Source: Bacteroidales bacterium GP4 (GTDB lineage: Bacteria; Bacteroidota; Bacteroidia; Bacteroidales; Muribaculaceae). From it: 7,973 nucleotides of DNA. Below, one piece after another: positions 1 through 6,549 of the stretch. The notes below the pieces were generated by a model that saw nothing but the letters and a program-made list of their open reading frames with translations, was not told where the DNA came from and made no database searches. The stretch lies in NCBI GenBank assembly GCA_001701065.1, contig DAAL01000183.1, forward strand, positions 1,915 through 9,887, written 5' to 3'. Within the stretch, counting starts at the first letter, position 1, and every line of letters begins with the position of its first letter. Both the position numbers and the translations under genes were made by a program.

Positions 1-1399
1 TTTCAAGACGGTTATAGGAAAGCCTAACATCCTGAAAACTTTTTGTAAATTCGATCAGTGTGTTTATGGGCGATGCAAGCTGTCCCAGAAGAAAGCTCAC
101 CATCATCATCACGCCCATGGACATATCATCGTTTATTACAAGAAATGCGCACAATCCCGTGAGGGTAATATCCCGGAGCCTGCCGAAAAGCCCTGAACCG
201 TTAGTGATGAAGTTGTCAAGGTAGAGTTGCCTTATTCTCAGCCGGTTGGATTTATCTTCCAGTTTCTCCCATTGTTTTATGCGTGCATTCTGTGCATTGT
301 TCAGTTTTATCTCATGCATTCCGGTGACCATCTCGTGGATGAGGTTACTGCGTTCCGACTCCACCGAGAAGCTTGCATAGTCCAGATACTTTCTTTTCTT
401 CACAAAGTAGTGGTTGTAGATGTAGGACAGTGTCGAGAATCCCATGAATATCAGGAATATGCGTGGATTGTAGTACAGAAGCAGGCACGAGAACACCACG
501 AAATTAAGACATGCCAACGCTATCGACAGGAGATTGCCGGTAGCAAACGACTGTATCCTTGACAGGTCGCCGAGCTTGCGGATAAGGTCAGTTCTGAGTC
601 CTGAGTCGAAGAATGCTATCGGAAGCCTGATTATCTTGTCGAAGTAGTTGGCTATGAACTTGATGCTTATTTTAAGCCCGGTTTTTGTCGACACGAAGCT
701 TGACACGGTGTTAGCCACCGTAAAGCCGATGAAGAAAGCAAGCTGCGCTATAAGCATCAGCCACACTATCCCTATGTCCTTATTCATGATTCCGTCGTCG
801 ATTGTCGTTTTAAGCAGCAGCGGCATAGCCCAGTTGGCGGCAAGCGTTACCAGTGACAGCAGAGTTATTACTGCAAATTTCTTTGTGAACGGACGGAATA
901 TCTTCATCAAAGCGCCTTTCAGTTGTCCTTTCTTTTCGATGGGCGGAGTCAGTTCAGGCACTCCGCTGTAGTCCTCTTTTTCGGCAAATAGGGCGGCAAG
1001 TCCGAGGTTACCTGAGAATAGATTGTTATCCATTCCCTCCTCCGTCATTTTCATTCTGCCATATTCCGGGTCGATGATGCGGTAAGTCGTGCCCCGGGGT
1101 GTCTCTTTTATCTTGTCAAGCACCACAAAGTGCCCGTGGCGGAAGTATAGTATTGCCGGGCATGGCATCCGCCGAAGTTCGGAGGGCGTTATCCTCACAA
1201 TGAAGGTTTCAAGTCCTATGAGCTTTGCGCAGTTTTTGATGTCGCGCATCGATATGCCCAACCGTGTCATCTCGCACGATGCCTTTATCTCGTCGAGGGT
1301 GCATTTCCGCCCGAAATACCCCGCTATCATGTGCAGACATGCCGGTCCGCAGTCATTTGCTTCAAGCTGACGGCTTATCTTTATCCTATTCTTCTTCAT
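1..1399 (-). CDS. Peptidase-containing ABC transporter (C39 peptidase + membrane domain), 3' part outside window
   Basis: Start and middle of a bacteriocin/peptide-type ABC exporter; 466 codons are visible and the frame stays open to the window edge. Residues 1-130 form a C39 cysteine peptidase: oxyanion Gln11 and catalytic Cys17 in QLEANDCGPACL, His90 in HGHFVVLD, and Asp110 in IIDPEYG, so the triad is complete. From about residue 167 an ABC-type membrane domain follows, with hydrophobic helices near 173-197, 209-230, 287-310 and 313-328, and the cytosolic coupling stretch EMVTGMHEIKLNNAQ at 356-370. The ATPase domain (Walker A, signature, Walker B) must lie left of base 1. Known role of the family: cleave a leader, often after Gly-Gly, and export the peptide across the inner membrane. 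The start is ATG at 1399, 16 bases after the OMP-B stop, so the two are probably co-transcribed. No nearby Shine-Dalgarno is seen. The cargo is unknown. Confidence 0.93.
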   Translation of the reverse strand, partial: MKKNRIKISRQLEANDCGPACLHMIAGYFGRKCTLDEIKASCEMTRLGISMRDIKNCAKLIGLETFIVRITPSELRRMPCPAILYFRHGHFVVLDKIKETPRGTTYRIIDPEYGRMKMTEEGMDNNLFSGNLGLAALFAEKEDYSGVPELTPPIEKKGQLKGALMKIFRPFTKKFAVITLLSLVTLAANWAMPLLLKTTIDDGIMNKDIGIVWLMLIAQLAFFIGFTVANTVSSFVSTKTGLKISIKFIANYFDKIIRLPIAFFDSGLRTDLIRKLGDLSRIQSFATGNLLSIALACLNFVVFSCLLLYYNPRIFLIFMGFSTLSYIYNHYFVKKRKYLDYASFSVESERSNLIHEMVTGMHEIKLNNAQNARIKQWEKLEDKSNRLRIRQLYLDNFITNGSGLFGRLRDITLTGLCAFLVINDDMSMGVMMMVSFLLGQLASPINTLIEFTKSFQDVRLSYNRLE

Positions 1400-1415
1400 T
1401 GTGGATGAGTATGCT

Positions 1416-3557
1416 TTAATTTCCTCCGAAAAGTGTACGTTTGTATTGTCTTACTGACTTTCCTCCTGTAATACGGTACATAATGCTGATCTGGAACTGG
1501 TTAGTGCTATAATGTTCAGGATTTGAGTGGGAGTAGTTTATATAAGCCGGTGTTTCAGTCCATGACTCACTGCTACATGTGAAGAAATGCACCGGCAGGC
1601 GGTAGTCAACCATAACCCTCAGATCGCCTTTCAGCCATGATTTTGACACGAACAGCCTCATGTTGTCGTTCTTGTTTTTGCCGTAGGACTGGGGCTGTAC
1701 TGATGGAGAAGCGTTATAGTAATACATAAAAGCTATATTAAGATCATTTGTGGGGTAGTAGACCACCATGGCGTTGACGATACATCCGTTCCTGTGATGG
1801 CGGAAATCCTTATAAGAAGCGTAATTGTCAGTCCAAGCAAGACTCAAAGACGGGCGCACATTTTTTATTTTGCGGTAAATACGCCCCGAAATATACCATT
1901 GCCGCTGATAGGTGTTCTGTGGCTGTGAAGCGATGTAGGGGCCCACGGTGCCGTCGGGGCGCATTCCGGTGCGCTCCTCGATCATATTCAAGATGACATC
2001 GGGGCTGATTGAAAGATTTCCCGACAATGAGAATGTGTTGAAAAAACTGGCATTAGCCGAAATGTAGTTGTCAGTGCTTGACTTCAGCTCCGGATTTCCG
2101 CCTGACAACCACAGGGAGTCGGTGAACTGCCCGTAGTCCCTTCGTGTCTGCGCAAGCGGATTCTTTATTGTGCGCTGATACATGATGGATGCATATACAT
2201 TTCTGTTGAAGTTGTGGGTCAATCTTGCTCCGAGGGTGTAGAGTACCTGATTCTCTTTGATGTTGCCGGCGCGGCTGTTGTTGAACGTCATGCCGCCGCT
2301 CAGGTCAAGTGAAGTATTTGTGGAAGGGCGGTAGGTGATGGTGGTGTACCATCGGTTTCTGCGGTCAAGCGATGAGGTGAGTTCCTCCAGTGTCTCAAGC
2401 CGTTTCGCGCGGTATTTTCGCCACATGTTCTCGTAGCCTACGTTGAACCCAAGTTTGTTGTCCAAGAATGAGCGGTTTATGTCCACGTTGACCCATGTGT
2501 AGTTTAACTGCTGGCGTTGGTTGTCCTCAATCATGAATCCTGACGAACGCTCGGTCTCGTCACGGGTTCTCCACGGATTGTGGCTGTAGTTGGCTCCGGT
2601 CCATATGTCCCATCCTGATATTTTGCCCCGGTAATATAGTCCCCATGTGTGCCGGTAGCCGTTGTCGCGTGCCACGCTTCGGGTGTGTACCGTGTCAAGG
2701 CTAAGCACCGGGGCATTGAGCGCACCGGTGAGCATAGTGGAGCGGCTGTAAGTGTCGTTGTCCTCCTTCCCGTAATAATAAGTGGCACTGATGGAATGGT
2801 TTTTATTGAACTGATAGTCGATGTTGAGGTCCCATGATTTTCCACGCATGTAGGGCTGTCGGTTAGGCTCGTGTCCCGGATTGGGGATGGATTTCTCCTG
2901 CAGGTCGTTAAGCAGATAGGCGTTTTCAAAATCGGAGTAGCTCTCATTGCGTGACCAGTTGAACACCGGATTGACCGATACTGTCCATTTATTGCGGGTA
3001 TAGGTGAAGCTCATGAGATTATGGCTATTTGAAAATTCATGTCCTGAAGAGTAGCGGGGAGTGAATTCCTGCGATGTGGAGGCGTAAGCGTCGTAGCCTT
3101 CGTAGTTCTCTTTGGTGTGCAGGTTTATGAGCACTTCATATCCCGCATATTTTCCCGAAGGGAATCGGATCACATCGATTTTATCGAATCTCACATGATG
3201 GAGATTCTGTATGTAGGTCTCGTCCTTCTCCATGCTGTCCACAAGGATCTTGATGTTGGTTTTGCCGTTGAATTCGAGCTTGCGTGTGATTCGGTTGAAA
3301 TACATCTCCGGAAGATTGCCGAGCATTTCCCCGGTGTCGTCGGCACGGTTTCGCAATTGCCGGGTTATGGTGTAGATTGTGTGGTTGCTGTCATGCTGCG
3401 CCGCCGATGCCTGCACGGTCACTTCCTGAAGCTCTTTTGTCAAAGAATCGGTGGCTGCGGAGTCAGCCGCTTCCTGCGCCGACAATGGGAGTGCCATTAT
3501 TGACAGAATCGCAGCGGAAAAGAGCCTTGTTAAGCCATTGAAAGATACATGTTTCAT
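1416..3557 (-). CDS. Outer-membrane beta-barrel protein with TonB-receptor-like plug (OMP-B)
   Basis: 713 residues. Residues 1-27 are a signal peptide (Arg11, hydrophobic core, PLSA cleavage site before Gln28). A plug-like domain spans about 45-148: it opens with LQEVTVQAS, contains EMLGNLPE, NIKILVDSMEKDE and FDKIDVIRFPSGKYAGY, and ends at VLINLHT. The remainder is rich in alternating aromatic/polar strands typical of a large barrel and ends in a basic tail (GGKSVRQYKRTLFGGN). It resembles the OMP_b-brl_3 / TonB-dependent-receptor-like group of Bacteroidota but lacks the usual N-terminal carboxypeptidase-regulatory-like domain. In the plug, the common Pro-Gly turn is Pro83-Glu84, unlike its paralogue. 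It is a paralogue of the barrel at 3921-6059 and lies directly upstream of the C39-ABC gene. The start overlaps the preceding broken ORF by four bases (ATGA). Substrate unknown: it could be a receptor, or an outer-membrane partner of the exporter. Confidence 0.9.
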   Translation of the reverse strand: MKHVSFNGLTRLFSAAILSIMALPLSAQEAADSAATDSLTKELQEVTVQASAAQHDSNHTIYTITRQLRNRADDTGEMLGNLPEMYFNRITRKLEFNGKTNIKILVDSMEKDETYIQNLHHVRFDKIDVIRFPSGKYAGYEVLINLHTKENYEGYDAYASTSQEFTPRYSSGHEFSNSHNLMSFTYTRNKWTVSVNPVFNWSRNESYSDFENAYLLNDLQEKSIPNPGHEPNRQPYMRGKSWDLNIDYQFNKNHSISATYYYGKEDNDTYSRSTMLTGALNAPVLSLDTVHTRSVARDNGYRHTWGLYYRGKISGWDIWTGANYSHNPWRTRDETERSSGFMIEDNQRQQLNYTWVNVDINRSFLDNKLGFNVGYENMWRKYRAKRLETLEELTSSLDRRNRWYTTITYRPSTNTSLDLSGGMTFNNSRAGNIKENQVLYTLGARLTHNFNRNVYASIMYQRTIKNPLAQTRRDYGQFTDSLWLSGGNPELKSSTDNYISANASFFNTFSLSGNLSISPDVILNMIEERTGMRPDGTVGPYIASQPQNTYQRQWYISGRIYRKIKNVRPSLSLAWTDNYASYKDFRHHRNGCIVNAMVVYYPTNDLNIAFMYYYNASPSVQPQSYGKNKNDNMRLFVSKSWLKGDLRVMVDYRLPVHFFTCSSESWTETPAYINYSHSNPEHYSTNQFQISIMYRITGGKSVRQYKRTLFGGN

Positions 3558-3892
3558 AATTGGTTGGTATTTTGGTTAAAGTTGTTGTTTATTGTCGCGT
3601 TCTCAACACCACATTTCGTTACGCTCAATGCGGTGCTAACAATTAAATATCGCCTTTCGGCGAAACCACGGTGCTCCACGACGCAATCATCAATTTCCCG
3701 AAGGGAATAATCCTGCATCCCCATTTCCTGGCAATTCGCTACGCTCATTACCGGGCTATATACGGGATTATTCCTGCGGAAACATCTCTGATTCTGATTC
3801 CGTCCGTGCAGAGCCGCTATCATGTGCAGACATGCCGGTCCGCAGTCATTTGCTTCAAGCTGACGGCTTATTTTTATCCTGTTTTTCTTCAT
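3554..3892 (-). pseudogene. Truncated C39 peptidase start fused to repeat DNA
   Basis: A 112-codon open frame. Residues 1-26 are identical to the N-terminus of the transporter at 1-1399, including QLEANDCGPACL with the catalytic Cys17. After Ala26 the match stops abruptly, and the rest (about residues 27-112) is translated from hairpin-rich repeat DNA. The His and Asp of the triad, the membrane domain and the ATPase are all missing, so it cannot be a working peptidase or transporter. The start at 3892 is supported by the matching start of the intact gene and lies 28 bases after the OMP-A tandem stop (TAA TGA). The frame ends in a TGA that overlaps the OMP-B ATG as ATGA, so ribosomes finishing here could in principle reinitiate on OMP-B. 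Most likely it is a duplication remnant; a small translated product cannot be excluded. Confidence 0.85.
3607..3813 (-). repeat. Hairpin-rich REP-like element (copy B)
   Basis: Repeat-like DNA between the C39 remnant and OMP-B. It contains several short inverted repeats: 3607-3635 (8-base stem with one G-U pair in minus-strand RNA), 3650-3663 (TCGCC/GGCGA), 3695-3707 (TTCCC/GGGAA) and 3727-3755 (a stem closing on CCCGG/CCAGG). The loops of the first and last hairpins share the form GAGCGTARCGAA on the minus strand. Bases 3735-3781 match 6298-6344 with four mismatches in 47, so the element is present at least twice here. It resembles dispersed extragenic palindromic repeats. No transposase or target-site duplication is evident. 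Confidence 0.75.
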
Positions 3893-3909
3893 TGTGGATG
3901 AGTATACTT
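3814..3909 (-). repeat. Duplicated segment matching 1321-1416
   Basis: These 96 bases match 1321-1416 with four mismatches by eye. They cover the first 26 codons of the C39 gene plus its leader up to the stop region of the preceding barrel gene. Homology breaks sharply at 3813/3814, where repeat DNA begins. On the other side (above 3909 and 1416) the sequences continue into the 3' ends of OMP-A and OMP-B, which align as protein but are much less similar as DNA. This marks the duplicated unit as barrel gene plus start of transporter gene. Confidence 0.9.
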
Positions 3910-3920
3910 TGCAGTGTTCA

Positions 3921-6059
3921 TTATTCGTTGAACAGAATGCGGCGATAATGCCTTACTGATTTTCCTCCGCTTATGCGGTAGCGAAGGGTTATATACATGG
4001 AGTTGCATTCTAACTTTTGGTCATTAGTGACCGTATAACTATTCATTACCGGGCTGAAAGTCCACGACCGGGACCGTCCTGAAACGAGATGTATGGGTGG
4101 CAGATATTCTATCATAATCTCGAGTTGGCGTTTAAAAAATCGTTTCTGTAAAATAATGGTGGCATAGTCCGATTTCCCTTTTGTATAACCTTGAGGGGAA
4201 ACAAATCCTGTGGGTAGATATCTATACTCTACAAAAGCATAGAAATCTTTTTCGCTTATTTCATATTCGCATCCGATTATCATACGTATTCCACTTTCTC
4301 TATACGATTTGTCCTTGTAAGAGGTATAGAAATCCCTCCATGCGATGGTGGCTGAAGGACGTGCCCTATTGAATCGTTTACGGTAAGTGATTCCTATGTC
4401 CCATGACCGACTGTAGGTGTTCTGTGGTTGGATGGCGATATAGGGACCCATGGTGCCGTCGGGTCGCATTCCGGTGCGCTCTTCCACTATATTGTTTATC
4501 TCAGCCGGATTTATTGAAAGATATCCTCTTATCGAGAGGGTGTTGTCAAGTGCGGAGCTGTACAAAGAAATCCAATTGTCGGTGGAAGATCGAAGAAAAG
4601 GATTTCCGCCGCTCCATGTGAGGGAGTCGGTAAACTGGCCGTAGTCCTGTCTTGACTGAGAGAGGGGATTGCGGATGGATCTCTCATAATTGATACTGAC
4701 ATAACCGCCTTTGAAGTCCTTGGATATTTCTGCCCTCAAGTTCCATAAGGTCTGATTTTCTTTGATTCCTCCTGATATGCTGCTAAGGAATGTCATTCCG
4801 CCATCCAGTTTCACATGCATGGATGGTGATATGCTGTATCCTGTGGATAGATACCACCGGTTGCGTCTTTCGGTGGATGTAGTAAGGATATCCAGTGTCT
4901 CCATCTGCCTGATTCTGTGTTTACGCCACAGGTTCTCATAACCGATTCCCGTCGAGAGTTTTCCGTCATAAAAATTTTGGCTTATGTCGGCATTGACCCA
5001 AGTGAAATTGAGTTGTTGGCGCAGATTGTCATCAAGCATAAATCCTGATGAGCGTTCGGTGTGTTCGCGCGTCCGCCATGGATTGTGATTGTAGTTGGCT
5101 CCAATCCAGATGTTCCATCCGTCTATTCTACCTTTGTAGAATAATGCATATGTGTGGCGGAAGCCATTGTCGCGTGACACACGGCGTATGCTGATGGTGT
5201 CAAGTACTGAAGCGTCAAGAGCTCCCGAAAGAATCGTAGAATGTCGGTATATGTCATCATCTTGCTTGGCATAATCATAGGTCGCGCTGATTGAATGGTC
5301 CTTGTTGAACTGATAGTCAATGTTGAGGTTCCATCCTTTTCCTCTGACGTAGGGACGGCTTGAGGGTTCACCTCCCGGATTGGGAATAATGATTTCTTGC
5401 AGATTGTTGTAGGGATATTTGGTATTACTGTAGAGTATATCGCTTTGGCCCCGGCGAAAACTAAATCCCGGCGAAGTTGATATTGTCCATTTATCCCAAG
5501 TATAGGTAAAGCTAATACCGGTATTTAATCTTGAAAAAGCATATCCTTTGTCATAAGCGGGGTTAATGTTGGTTTTAGTAGATGCAAAACCCTCGTAGCC
5601 TTCGTAATTTTCACGTGTATGCAGATTTATGAGGATGCTATAGCCGGCATAGCGTCCTCCCGGATTCCTGATTATGTCCACCTTGTCAAACCGTAAATGT
5701 CCAAGATTTTTTACGTATTCCTCATCCTTTTCCATACTATCCACAAGGAACTTTATATCGCTACGTCCCATATAATCTACACTATTATGGGCTCGGTTCA
5801 CTGTAATTCCGGGGATATTTCCCAACATCTCGGCAGTGCTTTCGGCATTCTTGCGCATAGCGCGAGTGATGGTTACCGTCGTTTGGTTTCCGTGGTGCCT
5901 AATTGGATCAGCTTGCACCGTCACCTCCTTAAGCTTGCGGGTAAGCGAGTCGGTAGCTACGGAATCCACGGCTTCCTGTGCCGACAATGGGAGTGCCATT
6001 ATTGACAGTATTACTGCGGAAAAGAGCCTTGTTAAGCCATTGCGAAAAATCTGTGTCAT
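3921..6059 (-). CDS. Outer-membrane beta-barrel protein with TonB-receptor-like plug (OMP-A)
   Basis: 712 residues and a clear paralogue of OMP-B (1416-3557). Residues 1-27 are a signal peptide ending PLSA before Gln28. A plug-like domain spans about 45-148: LKEVTVQAD, EMLGNIPGITVNR, DIKFLVDSMEKDEEY, FDKVDIIRNPGGRYAGY and ILINLHT. Here the Pro83-Gly84 turn typical of TonB-receptor plugs is kept. The barrel follows, with stretches shared with OMP-B such as NLNIDYQFNKDHSISATY, NHNPWRTR, RRNRWY, QDYGQFTDSL and EERTGMRPDGTMGPYIA. The C-terminal tail is basic (GGKSVRHYRRILFNE). Like OMP-B it lacks a carboxypeptidase-regulatory-like N-domain. It is the first full gene after promoter P2, about 100 bases downstream, and probably leads an operon through the C39 remnant, OMP-B and the transporter. 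Ligand or cargo unknown. Known relatives include uptake receptors; a role in peptide handling is inferred only from the neighbours. Confidence 0.9.
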   Translation of the reverse strand: MTQIFRNGLTRLFSAVILSIMALPLSAQEAVDSVATDSLTRKLKEVTVQADPIRHHGNQTTVTITRAMRKNAESTAEMLGNIPGITVNRAHNSVDYMGRSDIKFLVDSMEKDEEYVKNLGHLRFDKVDIIRNPGGRYAGYSILINLHTRENYEGYEGFASTKTNINPAYDKGYAFSRLNTGISFTYTWDKWTISTSPGFSFRRGQSDILYSNTKYPYNNLQEIIIPNPGGEPSSRPYVRGKGWNLNIDYQFNKDHSISATYDYAKQDDDIYRHSTILSGALDASVLDTISIRRVSRDNGFRHTYALFYKGRIDGWNIWIGANYNHNPWRTREHTERSSGFMLDDNLRQQLNFTWVNADISQNFYDGKLSTGIGYENLWRKHRIRQMETLDILTTSTERRNRWYLSTGYSISPSMHVKLDGGMTFLSSISGGIKENQTLWNLRAEISKDFKGGYVSINYERSIRNPLSQSRQDYGQFTDSLTWSGGNPFLRSSTDNWISLYSSALDNTLSIRGYLSINPAEINNIVEERTGMRPDGTMGPYIAIQPQNTYSRSWDIGITYRKRFNRARPSATIAWRDFYTSYKDKSYRESGIRMIIGCEYEISEKDFYAFVEYRYLPTGFVSPQGYTKGKSDYATIILQKRFFKRQLEIMIEYLPPIHLVSGRSRSWTFSPVMNSYTVTNDQKLECNSMYITLRYRISGGKSVRHYRRILFNE

Positions 6060-6167
6060 AATTGGTACGATTGAATTAATATATTGGTTAATTTTGTTTA
6101 CGTAAGGTAATCATCGCAGATGATGATGTTATAGCTAACACTCTGCATTTTAATGGATGATATTGCG

Positions 6168-6198
6168 CAAAGATAGTTGATATAAACCGATTTTCAAA
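6168..6198 (-). promoter_or_regulatory. Promoter P2 for the OMP-A operon
   Basis: On the minus strand TTTG (6198-6195) is followed by exactly 19 bases and then TATCTTTG (6175-6168). This fits the Bacteroidota primary sigma consensus (TTTG, about 19-21 bases, TAnnTTTG). Transcription would start near 6160, leaving a 5' leader of about 100 bases before the OMP-A ATG. A small inverted repeat (ATCATC, six bases, GATGAT) lies in that leader near 6110-6127. No comparable box was found directly upstream of OMP-B, so OMP-B probably depends on read-through from here. Confidence 0.7.
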
Positions 6199-6223
6199 GG
6201 AATAAAACTACTTTTTTTGCGAT

Positions 6224-6233
6224 GGGGGGGGGG
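6224..6233. repeat. G10 homopolymer tract upstream of P2
   Basis: A run of ten G on the plus strand (C10 on the transcribed-direction strand), 25 bases upstream of the -33 box of P2, followed across GCGAT-type sequence by a T7 run (6212-6218). Tracts of this length are prone to slippage and, near promoters, can alter expression by changing spacing. Whether that happens here is inference. The tract is also a likely site of sequencing length error. Confidence 0.8.
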
Positions 6234-6259
6234 TAACTGTTTGATAGTCAGTAATATAT

Positions 6260-6400
6260 TTTGAGCTATCATCCCTGCATATAAATGCGGAGCTAACTTC
6301 GCTGCGCTCATTACCGGGCTATATGCGGGACTATTCTTGCGGAATGATGCCGCGGATGAGGAATGCTGCGGTGGTGAAGTCGTGATTGCACGCAACGCAT
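6260..6400 (-). repeat. Hairpin-rich REP-like element (copy A)
   Basis: A second copy of the element found at 3607-3813. The shared core is 6298-6344, with 43 of 47 bases matching 3735-3781 in the same orientation. It includes CCCGGTAATGAGCG on the minus strand and a small hairpin GCAT/ATGC near 6278-6289. The outer edges are approximate because similarity to copy B fades outside the core. The element lies between P1 and P2, so transcripts from P1 would have to cross it. Confidence 0.72.
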
Positions 6401-6433
6401 AATAAGGACTGAAAGGGTAACGAAATTTTTCAT
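6311..6433 (-). pseudogene. 40-codon ORF with signal-peptide-like start, running into repeat DNA
   Basis: ATG at 6433, about 25 bases downstream of the P1 -7 box, opens a frame beginning MKNFVTLSVLI, with a basic then hydrophobic start as in exported proteins. After about residue 12 it reads through repeat copy A (Arg/His-rich, unlike a real protein) and stops at TAA 6313-6311 inside the repeat core. The pattern mirrors the C39 remnant: a plausible gene start joined to repeat DNA. It may be the stump of a secreted protein or precursor gene once driven by P1, or simply chance. No homologue in the window allows a decision. Confidence 0.35.
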
Positions 6434-6457
6434 AAAAGTAAGGTTAATTGTTTTTCG

Positions 6458-6489
6458 CAAATTTAAGGTATTGCTTCACTTAAATGCAA
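6458..6489 (-). promoter_or_regulatory. Promoter P1 beside the phased repeats
   Basis: On the minus strand TTG (6489-6487) is followed by 21 bases and TAAATTTG (6465-6458), matching the Bacteroidota -33/-7 pattern. It points left, toward the short ORF and OMP-A. The AGTTCGCA repeat array begins only eight bases upstream of the -33 element, the classic place for an activator. Together with the adjacent DNA-binding regulator this makes it the best candidate for the regulated promoter of the locus. Confidence 0.55.
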
Positions 6490-6496
6490 GAATTTT

Positions 6497-6549
6497 AGTT
6501 CGCAAATAGTTCGCATTTTCAGTTTTAACAGTTCGCAAAAGTTCGCAAA
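6497..6549 (-). promoter_or_regulatory. Four helically phased direct repeats (putative operator)
   Basis: The word AGTTCGCA occurs on the plus strand at 6497, 6508, 6530 and 6540 (TGCGAACT on the minus strand). Three copies extend to AGTTCGCAAA. Start-to-start spacings are 11, 22 and 10 bases, close to whole turns of DNA, so all copies face the same side of the helix. A related TTCGCAAA lies at 6454-6461, overlapping the P1 -7 box. The array sits between the regulator stop and P1. It is most likely a binding site for the regulator encoded at 6563-7973, inferred from position and phasing. Confidence 0.6.

Noticed and set aside
227..1370. Plus-strand ORFs opposite the transporter gene
   Set aside because: They are antisense shadows of a frame that translates convincingly as a C39 peptidase and ABC membrane domain without a stop.
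1422..1427. GGAGGA on the minus strand upstream of the transporter start
   Set aside because: It is 22 bases from the ATG and inside the OMP-B coding end, too far to act as a Shine-Dalgarno site.
2531..2947. 138-codon minus-strand ORF inside OMP-B
   Set aside because: An alternate frame within the barrel gene; Thr/Arg/Pro-rich and without recognisable features. The similar shadow at 5123-5371 in OMP-A has the same cause.
3671..3901. 76-codon plus-strand ORF across the C39 remnant
   Set aside because: Antisense to the remnant and repeat DNA, with no start context or protein features to support it.
6100..6130. Small inverted repeat in the OMP-A leader as a riboswitch
   Set aside because: Only a six-base AT-rich stem, with no recognisable aptamer core or attenuator.
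6150..6395. 81-codon minus-strand ORF between the regulator and OMP-A
   Set aside because: It lies mostly in repeat copy A, runs through the G10 tract and over promoter P2, and has low-complexity composition; its similarity to the C39 remnant ORF is just the shared repeat.
6497..6549. CRISPR-like direct repeats
   Set aside because: The repeat unit is only 8-10 bases with near-adjacent copies and no constant-length spacers; an operator explains it better.
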